DNA of 21,827 nucleotides, from NCBI GenBank assembly GCA_016764835.1, contig JAESRD010000355.1, positions 1 through 21,827 on the forward strand, read 5' to 3'. Positions 7,045-14,681 of this stretch are shown here, in pieces. The position numbers and the translations under genes are program-made. The DNA is from Paracoccaceae bacterium. GTDB taxonomy: Bacteria; Pseudomonadota; Alphaproteobacteria; Rhodobacterales; Rhodobacteraceae. The notes under the pieces were generated by a model. The model was not told the origin of the DNA and ran no database searches. It saw only the letters and a list, made by a program, of their open reading frames with translations. Position 1 is the stretch's first letter, and every line of letters begins with the position of its first letter.

Positions 7045-8162
7045 GCGGCAGGCCCTGCCATCAATGAGCGCTCAGATTTGGGGTCAAACAAATGCGCCAT
7101 CGACATGTCGACATGCAAAGTCACTGTGTCGCCCGGCCGGGCGGCAAAGCGCGGCGACAAGCGGGCGGTAGTGCTATGCCCCTGCACGGCAAAATTGAGG
7201 TGAATTTCGGGGCCCATCGGCTCGGCATAGTCAACGACGCCATCAAGCTGGGCAAACATGTCCGGGTCATGCTCAGATGTCATGCGCTCAAAAAACGCCT
7301 CGGGCCGCAGACCGAGCGTGACCTCCTGACCCTCGTAAGGGGCGAGATTTTCGGGGGTGAGGCGCGGGGGCAATGGCAGCAGGGTACCGCCAAAATCGAC
7401 CGCAAAACCAGCATCGGTTTCGCGAATTGTCACCGGATAAAAATTCATCTGCGGCGCGCCAATAAAGCTGGCGACGAACAGGTTGACCGGGTTGTCATAG
7501 AGGTCTTGCGGCTTGGCCACCTGCTGAATATGGCCGTCCTGCATCACCACAATCCGGTCAGCCATGGTCATGGCCTCAACCTGATCATGGGTGACATAGA
7601 TAAATGTCGCGTTGAGCGAGCGGTGCAGTTTGGTGATCTCGGCCCGCATGGTGGCGCGCAGTTTTGCGTCGAGGTTCGAGAGCGGCTCATCGAGCAAAAA
7701 CACTTCCGGCGAGCGGACCATGGCCCGGCCAAGCGCCACCCGTTGGCGCTGGCCGCCTGATAGGGCTTTGGGCTTGCGGTTGAGCAAATAGGTGATGTCG
7801 AGGATCTCGGCGGCTTCGCGGACTTTGCGGTCTACTTCATCGCGCGGGGCGCGGCGCAGCTCTAGGCCAAAGGCCATGTTTTTATAGACCGTCATATGCG
7901 GGTAAAGCGCGTAGTTTTGAAACACCATGGCAATGTCGCGGTCTTTGGCCGCCACATCATTGACAATGAGGTCACCTATGATCAGGTCGCCCGATGAAAC
8001 ATCTTCCAGCCCGGCAATCATCCGCAATGTCGTTGATTTGCCGCAGCCAGACGGGCCGACCAGAATGATAAATTCCTTGTCAGCTATCTCAAGATCAATG
8101 TCGTGAACGACAGTCAGCTCGCCAAATGTTTTGCGGAGCTTTCTGAGCGATATTGCGGCCAT
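7041..8162 (-). CDS. Carbohydrate ABC transporter ATP-binding protein, MalK/UgpC type
   Basis: Cytoplasmic ATPase for the CUT1 importer of this operon, 373 residues. Motifs are complete: Walker A GPSGCGKST (36-44), Q-loop in VFQNYALYPHM (80-90), signature LSGGQRQRVALGRA (134-147), Walker B VFLLDEPLSNLD (154-165) and the switch His in YVTHDQVEAMTMADR (192). After about residue 235 (FIGAPQMNFYP) comes the C-terminal TOBE/OB-fold regulatory domain of MalK/UgpC/MsmX proteins. The ATG at 8162 begins the conserved MAAISLRKLRKTFG. AAGGA lies about 10 bases upstream; the longer in-frame opening to 8276 has no family support. The gene's stop overlaps the DUF624 start by ATGA, and it follows the GH88 gene after 38 bases. 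Having a dedicated ATPase means the importer is probably self-sufficient. Confidence 0.96.
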   Translation of the reverse strand: MAAISLRKLRKTFGELTVVHDIDLEIADKEFIILVGPSGCGKSTTLRMIAGLEDVSSGDLIIGDLIVNDVAAKDRDIAMVFQNYALYPHMTVYKNMAFGLELRRAPRDEVDRKVREAAEILDITYLLNRKPKALSGGQRQRVALGRAMVRSPEVFLLDEPLSNLDAKLRATMRAEITKLHRSLNATFIYVTHDQVEAMTMADRIVVMQDGHIQQVAKPQDLYDNPVNLFVASFIGAPQMNFYPVTIRETDAGFAVDFGGTLLPLPPRLTPENLAPYEGQEVTLGLRPEAFFERMTSEHDPDMFAQLDGVVDYAEPMGPEIHLNFAVQGHSTTARLSPRFAARPGDTVTLHVDMSMAHLFDPKSERSLMAGPAA

Positions 8163-8200
8163 GTGTCTCGTATCCTTTTTCTTTTTGCGCCAATGAGCCG

Positions 8201-9376
8201 CTACCAATAGGGGGTCCATGTGCGAGAGAGCCGTGTCAGGCCTTCGAAGTAAAAGTAGTCGCCCCAAGCCACGCATTCATCGACACCTTCGCCGCGGCAG
8301 CCGTTAAACGGGGTTTTCTTGGAATAGGTTGCATGCAGCAAAAACCCGTTTGAAGCCTGCGGGTCGGTGACGGCGTAGCTGCGCGACAGGCTGGCAAGCA
8401 TGCGTGCCGCCAAGCCGCGCAAAGTGGTGGCGCGTTTTGGGGTGGTCAAGCCCGCCATTTCCAGCAGACCGCAAGCGACCACGGCGGCGGACGAGCTGTC
8501 GCGCGGCTCGTCGCCTGAGGTGAATATCAAGTCCCAATAGGGGACGAGATCTGCTGGCAAGCGGGCGAGGTAATAGGCCAGCAGATTGTCGAAAACCTCC
8601 AACAGCGCGGGCGTCGGGTCTAACCGGTACAAAAACGCCGTGCCAGCAATGGCCCATGCTTGGCCGCGCGCCCAAGAGCTGTCATCGGAGAAGCCTTGCT
8701 GGGTTGAACCGCGCACTGGGTCGCCGGTTTCAGGGTCCATGTAAAACGTATGATAGGTCGAGAAATCTGGCCGCACAGAGTAGCGCAACGAGGTAGCCAT
8801 ATGGCGGCGGGCAAGGTCGCGGTACTGGTCGTTTCCGGTCTCGTCACTGGCCCAGTAAAGCAGCGGCAGGTTGAGCAGGCAGTCGATGATGAAACGGTAG
8901 TTTTCCGGCGCGCCTTTGGCCCCCCATGCTTGGATAAACGCGCCCTTCTCATGGAACCGCTCAACCAGTTGGTCGGCAGCCAGCAGCCCGGCTTTGCGGC
9001 CATCCCCGTCGCCCAGCAGCTTCCACGCGGCCACACAGCTGGGTGAATACATGAAGCCCATGTCGTGGTGGTCCGTCGCAATCCGGTTCTCGATCCGGTG
9101 CAGCAAGCTTTGTACCTGTATTTGCGCGGCATCGCGAAAATCCGCATCGCCGGTGGCCTCAAAAGCCAGCCAGATAGAGCCGGGCCAAAAGCCAGCAGTC
9201 CACTGATCATTGGCCACGGCGGGGTAGATGTTGTTCACACTCGAATGGTTCTGCGAGGCATGGGTGAAATCGGTCAAATTTCGGCGCACCTGGGCGATGA
9301 CATTGGCAATAGCAGCCCCGGTCTCGTCCGCATTCATTGGCGCAATAGCTGTGGTATCAAACGGCAAATGGTTCAT
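8201..9376 (-). CDS. ugl: Unsaturated glucuronyl hydrolase, glycoside hydrolase family 88
   Basis: Hydrolase that removes the 4,5-unsaturated uronic acid at the non-reducing end of oligosaccharides left by polysaccharide lyases, releasing 4-deoxy-5-ketouronate. It has 391 residues. It closely follows the Bacillus sp. GL1 UGL pattern: DQWTAGFWPG (57-66), TDHHDMGFMYS with Asp105 (equivalent to Asp88), FIIDCLLNLPLLYWAS with Asp165 (equivalent to catalytic Asp149), STYHTFYMDPETG with His209, SSWARGQAWAI with Arg237 and Trp241, RDSSSAAV, and WGDYFYFEGLTRL near the C-terminus. No signal peptide is seen, as expected for cytoplasmic UGL. The start at 9376 overlaps the permease stop by ATGA; the longer reading back to 9586 runs through permease coding sequence and is rejected. 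GH105 enzymes are related, but HHDMGF and IIDCLLNLPLL favour GH88. KduI would take the product. Confidence 0.95.
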   Translation of the reverse strand: MNHLPFDTTAIAPMNADETGAAIANVIAQVRRNLTDFTHASQNHSSVNNIYPAVANDQWTAGFWPGSIWLAFEATGDADFRDAAQIQVQSLLHRIENRIATDHHDMGFMYSPSCVAAWKLLGDGDGRKAGLLAADQLVERFHEKGAFIQAWGAKGAPENYRFIIDCLLNLPLLYWASDETGNDQYRDLARRHMATSLRYSVRPDFSTYHTFYMDPETGDPVRGSTQQGFSDDSSWARGQAWAIAGTAFLYRLDPTPALLEVFDNLLAYYLARLPADLVPYWDLIFTSGDEPRDSSSAAVVACGLLEMAGLTTPKRATTLRGLAARMLASLSRSYAVTDPQASNGFLLHATYSKKTPFNGCRGEGVDECVAWGDYFYFEGLTRLSRTWTPYW

Positions 9377-10224
9377 CCTTTTAGCCCTGTTGATGCGATG
9401 CCTTCGACGAAGAACCTTTGCAGGGCGAGAAAGACGATGAGAACGGGGATGAGGGCGACGACAGAGGCGGCCATGATCAGCCCGTATTCGGCCGAATATT
9501 GACTGATAAACATGCGGATACCGATCTGGATGGTTTTCAGCTCGGTGCGGGTGAGGTAGATCAGCGGCCCAAGAAAATCGTTCCATGTATTAACGAAAGT
9601 AAAGATGGTCAGCGTTGAGAGCGCGGGCATCGACAGCGGCAACATGATCCGCCGCCAGATGCCGTATTCGCTCATGCCATCAATGCTCGCGGCTTCGCAT
9701 AGCTCGTCCGGGATAGACATGTAGAATTGACGCATCAGGAACACGCCAAAGGCGGTAAATGCCTGTAGGCAGATCAGCGCCAGATGAGTATTGTTGAGGC
9801 CAAATTCGCGCATCATCAGAAACTGCGGCACCATATAAACCTGCCACGGCATGGCGATGGTGGCGATATAGGCGAGGAACAGCGCGTTGCGATACGGGAA
9901 GCGCAGCTTGGCAAAAGCGTATGCGGCAAAGCTCGAAGTCAGCAGCTGAAGCACGGTGACAATGACGGTCAGTTTGGCCGTGTTATAGACGAACAATCCC
10001 AGCGGGATCTTGCTCCAGATATCAACATAGTTGCGCCAGCGCGGCTCTGACGGAATCCACTCGATGGGGAAGGCAAACACATCACGGTTGAGTTTCAGCG
10101 AGGCAGACAGCATCCAAACGAACGGCGCCAGCATGGTCAGCGAGACCAGAATGACGATGACATAGGTGGCGATCTTGCCCCAGTTGAAGCGGGCCTTTGG
10201 GGCGCGTTTAATAGTGACGGTCAT
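9373..10224 (-). CDS. Carbohydrate ABC transporter permease, MalG/AraQ-like (CUT1)
   Basis: Inner-membrane permease of the CUT1 importer, 283 residues. A first membrane segment (YVIVILVSLTMLAPFVWML) is followed by LKLNRDVFAFPIEWIPSEP, typical of MalG-like subunits. The EAA loop that contacts the ATPase reads EAASIDGMSEYGIWRRIMLP, and NTWNDFLGPLIYL follows, also characteristic. About six membrane segments are expected. The start at 10224 (MTVTIKRAPK) leaves a 2-base gap to the other permease gene; extension to 10326 would run through that gene and is not credible. The stop shares ATGA with the GH88 start. It should pair with the permease encoded at 10227-11177 and the ATPase at 7041-8162. Confidence 0.94.
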   Translation of the reverse strand: MTVTIKRAPKARFNWGKIATYVIVILVSLTMLAPFVWMLSASLKLNRDVFAFPIEWIPSEPRWRNYVDIWSKIPLGLFVYNTAKLTVIVTVLQLLTSSFAAYAFAKLRFPYRNALFLAYIATIAMPWQVYMVPQFLMMREFGLNNTHLALICLQAFTAFGVFLMRQFYMSIPDELCEAASIDGMSEYGIWRRIMLPLSMPALSTLTIFTFVNTWNDFLGPLIYLTRTELKTIQIGIRMFISQYSAEYGLIMAASVVALIPVLIVFLALQRFFVEGIASTGLKG

Positions 10225-10226
10225 GC

Positions 10227-11177
10227 TCAATCCCGTTCTTCTGTCAGGCGGAACTGGACGATGGTGATTGTCAGCACCAGCACGAAGGGAACAAGGGCGA
10301 CCATGCTTGAATAGCCCAAGTCCCACGAGATGAAGGCCTCGTTATAGATGTGGTAGACCAGCACAAGCGTTGAGGTGCCCGGCCCGCCTTGGGTGATCAG
10401 GAATATTTGGTCAAACACTTTGAACGACTGGATTGTCAGCATGACCGAGACGAAGAATGTCGTTGGCCCCAGCTGCGGCAGGGTAATGCGCCAGAATTTT
10501 TGCCAGCTATTAGCACCGTCAATGTCGGCCGCCTCATAAAGCTCAGCGCTGATGCCTTGCAGCCCGGCAAGGTAGATGACCATGAAATAACCCATGCTCT
10601 TCCAGATCGAGAACATGATGATGGTGACCATGGCCCAGTCGCGGTCAGCCGCCCAGCCAGGCAGATCGCTGGGGTCAATACCCATATTGTAGAGCGCCAT
10701 GTTAACCGGGCCGAAATCTGGGTTGAACAACATGTTCCAGACCACAGCGACGGCGACCAGCGAGGCGACATAGGGGAAAAACGCGATGGTGCGAAAGAAG
10801 TTACGGCCAAAGATCTTTTGGTTGAGTAAAATGGCCAAACCAAGCGAGCAGACCAGCGTCAGCGGCACCACAAAGATCGTATAGACGATCGTGTTCCAGA
10901 AGGCAGATTTGAAGGCGCGGTCTTCGAACAGCTTCCAGAAGTTTTCTAGCCCGGCAAACTCGATCGGATTTGAGCCGTCCCAATGCATGAAGGCCAGCGC
11001 GAAGGCGAACAGGATTGGGCCGAGGGTGAACACGGCAAAACCAATGAAATTGGGCGCGATAAACGAATAGGCGACCAGCATTTCGCGCCGCTTGCGCTGC
11101 CGTTTGGTGACGGCAGTTTTTGGCACGATTGATTTAGGCGCAGTTGTTTTAGGCGCGACGGCGCGGGCGGCGGTCAT
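10227..11177 (-). CDS. Carbohydrate ABC transporter permease, MalF/UgpA-like (CUT1)
   Basis: Inner-membrane permease, 316 residues. The EAA loop is YEAADIDGANSWQKFWRITLP, followed by FFVSVMLTIQSFKVFDQIFL and LITQGGPGTSTLVLVYHIYNEAF, a signature stretch of UgpA/MsmE-associated permeases. About six membrane segments start with YSFIAPNFIGFAVFTLGPILF. The first 30 or so residues are an unusual Ala/Pro/Lys/Thr-rich cytoplasmic tail with three PK(T/S) steps followed by a basic cluster KRQRKRR. The start ATG at 11177 overlaps the stop of the heparinase-like gene as ATGA. The partner permease follows after 2 bases. The substrate is inferred from the operon to be a uronate-containing oligosaccharide. 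Confidence 0.94.
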   Translation of the reverse strand: MTAARAVAPKTTAPKSIVPKTAVTKRQRKRREMLVAYSFIAPNFIGFAVFTLGPILFAFALAFMHWDGSNPIEFAGLENFWKLFEDRAFKSAFWNTIVYTIFVVPLTLVCSLGLAILLNQKIFGRNFFRTIAFFPYVASLVAVAVVWNMLFNPDFGPVNMALYNMGIDPSDLPGWAADRDWAMVTIIMFSIWKSMGYFMVIYLAGLQGISAELYEAADIDGANSWQKFWRITLPQLGPTTFFVSVMLTIQSFKVFDQIFLITQGGPGTSTLVLVYHIYNEAFISWDLGYSSMVALVPFVLVLTITIVQFRLTEERD

Positions 11178-12949
11178 GTGATCTCCAACCGCAGGCTTTG
11201 GCCGCTAAAAGTAAGCCGCGCGCGGTAGACCGGGCCGGGCCAAGAGGCGGCAAGGCGCGGATCGGTGATCTCAATTTCCTCGACCTCAATCCGTCCGGCC
11301 CCGGTGAGAATGATCTGCGCATCGCCGACACATATTTGCCCGGCGCTGATCTTTGGCTTTTGCGCCAGTATCAGGTTCATTATCGGCGCCAATTCACCGT
11401 CATAATGGTCAGTTATGCTCACACCCCTGCCCCGGCGCAGCAGCACTCGGCGTTGGTAGCTAACCAACCGCGCCTCTGGCGGATAGGCCCCGGCAATATC
11501 CATATCAAGCAGAGCTTCATCGGGGGTAAAACGGCTGCGCACATCACGCGCATCAAAGCCGACGCCAGCCTGCTGCATGACCCCCCCGAACTCTGGCAAG
11601 TTGTGAAACGAGGACTGCATGGTCCAAATATCGTAGCGCGCGGTGGAGAATGTTTCGGCCGTGTAGGTCTCGACCCCGAGGTCTATCAGCACCGGCGCGC
11701 CGTTTTTGTAGAGGATGACGGAGCCCACATCATTGTGGTTGTGGTCATTGCCATTGCTGCCCGCAGTGGCGGCAATGAAAAAGACGGGGTCGCGGGCAAC
11801 GAACAGGCCAATGCTGGGGGCAAACCCTTCGCGCGGGCTGGGCTTCTTGGCCGTCTCGCGGGCGGTGAACAGCGCCTGCACCCGGTCATAAAGGCTTATG
11901 TCGAGCGGATCACTGGCCCAACCGGCGCGCAAAGCGAAATGCGCCAAATCGGCAGAGCCGACGGCCTTTGCGAAACGGTATACCCGCGGATCGGGCGGTG
12001 CCATTTTGGCCGCGGCATCGCCAAAGTTGGCGTAATTGTCGCCGTCTATATGCGCCAACAACAAAAACTCAGCGATATTGCGCAGCTTCTGGCTGGCAAA
12101 AACTGGGGCGACGGACCCGGCAGAAACCGTGTTCAGCAGATCCAGCGCTGTGAACAGGCACAGGGCCGCGTGTTTGTAGTAATACACGCCTTCCGGGCAG
12201 GCACCGTCATCGCCGTATTCGGCCAAAAAGGCATCAAGGCTAAAGCCAGCGCGCTCGGCAATTTGTCCGCGCAGCCCGGCAAAGGCAGGCCGCGACAACG
12301 CCGCGATAAGGATGTTTTGCGTGCACCAAACCGTCCAGTTATTCATCCGGCCGCCGCCCTGCCCTGTCCACCAAAACTGTCGCGTGAGGTAGGGCGTGAG
12401 CACGCGGGTTTGGATTTCTGCGTCGATCCGGGCGCTCAGCTGCGTGTCGACAAGTGACGCGGCAACCGCCAGCAACGCCGCAGTCTCAGCCGCGAACAGG
12501 TCAACCACCGGGTTCTTTGGGTCTGGCTGCGGCGCAATTTTGCCACCGCGGCTCTGGCTGTTATGGGCCGGCAATTGCCAGCCTGGCTCGTCGCATATTT
12601 GGGTGATCGCGCGGTCAATCACGGCGCAGAACCGGCCCTTGCCCTCAACCGCCTCGCCAATAACCATCGCGTTGAGCATGCGGCGGCGGGCAAAATAAGC
12701 GGCCTCAAAAGTGGCCCTGTCACCGGTTTGGCAAAACAGGCCGTAAAGGCCAGCGCTAATCTGCGGAAATGGCTGGGCCAGCGCTGTGTCAGCAGCCTCG
12801 ACCAAGGCCAGTCGGACCGCGCGCGGCAGGCTTTGCCATGCGGCGCGGTCCGGCAAGGTTAGCCCGCTAAATATGGCAATATCGGTCAGGCAGGCCGCAA
12901 CGCTGGGCAGGCTGATGGATGCGCGAATGGGGCTTATCTTCACGGACAT
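11174..12949 (-). CDS. Heparinase II/III-like polysaccharide (oligosaccharide) lyase
   Basis: A 591-residue protein of the heparinase II/III architecture: an N-terminal helical toroid (about 40-350) and a C-terminal beta-sandwich from about 375. Expected active-site neighbourhoods are visible: MNNWTVWC (202-209; Asn-Asn-Trp), DGACPEGVYYYKHAA with the tyrosine cluster 256-258, and GNDHNHNDVGSVILYKNG (400-417) with His403/His405, the hallmark of the heparinase II/III-like domain, followed by LIDLGVETYT. It would cleave uronic-acid linkages by beta-elimination, giving unsaturated ends for the GH88 enzyme. No signal peptide is present with the start at 12949, which has AGGAGG four bases upstream; the longer opening to 13087 would run across the regulatory region. 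It is therefore predicted to be cytoplasmic and to act on imported oligosaccharides. It is the first gene of the nine-gene operon. The substrate (glycosaminoglycan, ulvan, alginate or other) cannot be told. Confidence 0.88.
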   Translation of the reverse strand: MSVKISPIRASISLPSVAACLTDIAIFSGLTLPDRAAWQSLPRAVRLALVEAADTALAQPFPQISAGLYGLFCQTGDRATFEAAYFARRRMLNAMVIGEAVEGKGRFCAVIDRAITQICDEPGWQLPAHNSQSRGGKIAPQPDPKNPVVDLFAAETAALLAVAASLVDTQLSARIDAEIQTRVLTPYLTRQFWWTGQGGGRMNNWTVWCTQNILIAALSRPAFAGLRGQIAERAGFSLDAFLAEYGDDGACPEGVYYYKHAALCLFTALDLLNTVSAGSVAPVFASQKLRNIAEFLLLAHIDGDNYANFGDAAAKMAPPDPRVYRFAKAVGSADLAHFALRAGWASDPLDISLYDRVQALFTARETAKKPSPREGFAPSIGLFVARDPVFFIAATAGSNGNDHNHNDVGSVILYKNGAPVLIDLGVETYTAETFSTARYDIWTMQSSFHNLPEFGGVMQQAGVGFDARDVRSRFTPDEALLDMDIAGAYPPEARLVSYQRRVLLRRGRGVSITDHYDGELAPIMNLILAQKPKISAGQICVGDAQIILTGAGRIEVEEIEITDPRLAASWPGPVYRARLTFSGQSLRLEIT

Positions 12950-13003
12950 TCCTCCTCCTGCACGACCCGATACTGTTTGGTAGGCTAGGCCGCGCCGCTG
13001 CAA

Positions 13004-13009
13004 AGTCAA
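13004..13009 (-). promoter_or_regulatory. Candidate -35 of the oligosaccharide operon promoter
   Basis: On the minus strand TTGACT (13004-13009) lies about 55 bases before the heparinase-like ATG. A weak TAGCCT-like -10 sits 16 bases further on. The operator half-sites at 13014-13051 lie immediately upstream of this -35. The prediction is by eye only. Confidence 0.3.
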
Positions 13010-13013
13010 GCAA

Positions 13014-13051
13014 TTTGTGTAAACTACGCAAATTTGCGTAATTACCGCAAA
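13014..13051. promoter_or_regulatory. LacI-family operator array in the lacI / oligosaccharide-operon divergent region
   Basis: The core is a perfect 16-bp palindrome TACGCAAATTTGCGTA (13025-13040). Its half-sites recur on both sides: TTTGTG at 13014-13019 and CGCAAA at 13046-13051, giving a regular series TTTGTG / CGCAAA / TTTGCG / CGCAAA. On the plus strand a possible promoter for the regulator gene, TTGTGT (13015-13020) with TAATTA (13039-13044) 18 bases later, brackets the core palindrome. Binding there would give autorepression and would also sit just upstream of the divergent operon's promoter. Confidence 0.7.
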
Positions 13052-13109
13052 CAGTGCGCCTCCAAAGGAAATGCTGGAAATTGCCATATTGAACAGCGAT
13101 AAGTGTCAG

Positions 13110-14144
13110 ATGACATTTGAGCCCACCGATAAACCAAAGCCCTCCGCCCCGGCCAAAGAGCGGGTGACGCTGCGCGACGTGGCCGACAGTGTTGGCGTGT
13201 CAATTTCGACGGCATCACGGGCACTTAGCGGTGCATCTGGCATTTCAACCAAAGTGCGAAAACGGGTGCAAGAAGCCGCAACCGCGCTCGACTATTCCGG
13301 CGCTACCAAGCCACATACGATTGTTGTGGCCATTGATGTGCGGGCCATAGAGGGCGGCGCAGGCGAGTTTACCCAAGCCGTGCAACGCGGGATCGAGCAC
13401 GAATCTCGGCTGTTGGGCCTTAACCTTTCGTTTCAACATGTGCTGCTGAAAGCAGCGCCACTGAGCGAGTTGGATGGCAAAGCCGACGGCTATATTTTAC
13501 TGTCGCTTCAGGCCGAGCATGTTGTTGAACAGTTCAGCGCCTCTGGCGTCGCCGCCGTTATCGTCAATGGCCGCGAACCGCTTATGCGGCTCGACGCTGT
13601 GGCCCCGGCCAACCGGGCTGGCGGTTATCTTGGCACCAAACATCTGATTGGGCTGGGCCACCGCAAAATATTGTTTCTCGACCATTCAAAACGCCCGACC
13701 ATTCGCGACCGAATGCTGGGCAACCACAAGGCGCTCGAGCAGGCCGGGCTGGCGCTTGACCCCACTATGTCGATTGAGCTGCCAGAGATGCGCGCCGACA
13801 TCGCCTACCAAAAGGTAAGCGCCCGGCTTGAGCAAAACGGCCGCCCAGATTTTACCGCCATTCAATGTTGTAACGACGCCGCAGCTCTGGGGGCCATTGC
13901 CGCTTTGTCTGAGCATGGGCTCAAAGTGCCGGGTGATATTTCGGTGCTCGGCTTTGATGATGTGCCGGCCGCGGCGCTCAACTCTACCCCGCTTTCAACC
14001 CTGCATGTTGATACATTTGATCTTGGCGCGCGCTCTGTGCGTCGCTTGGTTGAGCGTATCCAGCACCCTGATCAGCTGGTGACCTATACCGAGACCGCCG
14101 TGTCGCTGATTGCCCGCCAATCGACCGGGCCGGTTGCGGGCTAG
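13110..14144 (+). CDS. LacI-family transcriptional regulator
   Basis: DNA-binding sugar-responsive regulator, 344 residues from the ATG at 13110. The helix-turn-helix with hinge reads VTLRDVADSVGVSISTASRA at about residues 19-38. A periplasmic-binding-protein-like effector domain follows, with DGYILLSLQ, GTKHLIGLGHRKILFLDH, RMLGNHKALEQAGL, AIQCCNDAAALGAIAAL and PGDISVLGFDDVPAA, all standard LacI/GalR blocks. An upstream in-frame ATG at 13071 is possible, but AAAGGA abuts it with a single base between; the 13110 start gives a more usual distance to the HTH, although its own ribosome site is weak. The gene is divergent from the heparinase-like operon, with the palindrome array between, so it most likely controls that operon and itself. 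Its stop overlaps the convergent Lrp gene's stop by four bases. Confidence 0.93.
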   Translation: MTFEPTDKPKPSAPAKERVTLRDVADSVGVSISTASRALSGASGISTKVRKRVQEAATALDYSGATKPHTIVVAIDVRAIEGGAGEFTQAVQRGIEHESRLLGLNLSFQHVLLKAAPLSELDGKADGYILLSLQAEHVVEQFSASGVAAVIVNGREPLMRLDAVAPANRAGGYLGTKHLIGLGHRKILFLDHSKRPTIRDRMLGNHKALEQAGLALDPTMSIELPEMRADIAYQKVSARLEQNGRPDFTAIQCCNDAAALGAIAALSEHGLKVPGDISVLGFDDVPAAALNSTPLSTLHVDTFDLGARSVRRLVERIQHPDQLVTYTETAVSLIARQSTGPVAG

Positions 14145-14566
14145 TGGCGCGGCAATGTGGCCAGTAGCAGGTTGGTTTCCGACTCCAATATGCCGTCAAT
14201 CTCGCGCATCGCGTTGAGCGCCAAGTTGAAATCGGCGAGGGTTCCTGAGGCCAGCTCGGCGATCAAATCCCATTTTCCATTGGTCGAATGGATCTCTTGA
14301 ATGGCCGTTATTTTTTGCAGCGCGGCGACAATACGTTTGGTGCGGTGGCCCGATATTTTGATCAAGGTTATGCCGCGCACCGGCTGATGCAGATCATCTT
14401 CGCGCAGCCGAATTGTAAAGCCAGTAATCGCGCCAGAGGCCATCAACTTCTCAAGCCGCGCCCGCACAGTGGCACGTGACACGCTCAACTTAGCGGCAAG
14501 ATTGGCAATAGGATCGCGGCTGTTTTGGCGCAAAAGCGCAATCAACGACAGGTCAGTTTTATCCAT
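14141..14566 (-). CDS. Lrp/AsnC-family transcriptional regulator
   Basis: Amino-acid-responsive regulator of 141 residues, the usual length for the family. The N-terminal HTH is DLSLIALLRQNSRDPIANLA followed by AKLSVSRATVRARLEKL. The RAM (effector/oligomerisation) domain follows with ITLIKISG, IQEIHSTNGKWDLIAEL and a final beta strand SETNLLLATL. The start at 14566 (MDKTDLS) is chosen because the family begins a few residues before this helix; the opening from 14617 adds an unrelated hydrophobic stretch. No clear Shine-Dalgarno is seen. It is divergent from arginase and ornithine cyclodeaminase, so it most likely responds to arginine or ornithine and controls that pair. Its stop TAG shares CTAG with the stop of the convergent LacI-family gene. 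Confidence 0.93.
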   Translation of the reverse strand: MDKTDLSLIALLRQNSRDPIANLAAKLSVSRATVRARLEKLMASGAITGFTIRLREDDLHQPVRGITLIKISGHRTKRIVAALQKITAIQEIHSTNGKWDLIAELASGTLADFNLALNAMREIDGILESETNLLLATLPRH

Positions 14567-14580
14567 AATGGCGATTATGC

Positions 14581-14639
14581 TTGGCAAAATGGGCAAAATA
14601 TAGAGCATATTGGGCAATAATTGGGGTATTTCCTGCCAA
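14581..14639. promoter_or_regulatory. Lrp-type regulatory region between regulator and arginase
   Basis: The 115-base intergenic region is AT-rich and contains a tandem GGCAAAAT at 14583-14590 and 14592-14599 (9-base period), a TTGGGCAAT further on, and outer arms TTGGCA (14581-14586) and TGCCAA (14634-14639). Multiple loosely repeated half-sites in an AT-rich divergent region are what Lrp-family proteins usually bind. No confident -35/-10 could be assigned. Confidence 0.4.
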
Positions 14640-14681
14640 ATACTCTGCGAAATTGCCGCTCAACCAGTTAGCGGAGCAAAA

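Noticed and set aside
9377..9586. N-terminal extension of the GH88 gene
   Set aside because: The extension runs through permease coding sequence; the ATG at 9376 with ATGA overlap matches the family's N-terminus.
11198..12457. A 419-codon plus-strand open frame opposite the heparinase-like gene
   Set aside because: It is the antisense shadow of a well-supported lyase; there is no recognisable domain and no promoter or ribosome site of note.
12950..13087. Longer start for the heparinase-like protein giving a hydrophobic N-terminus
   Set aside because: It would cross the operator array and proposed promoter; AGGAGG sits correctly before the 12949 ATG.
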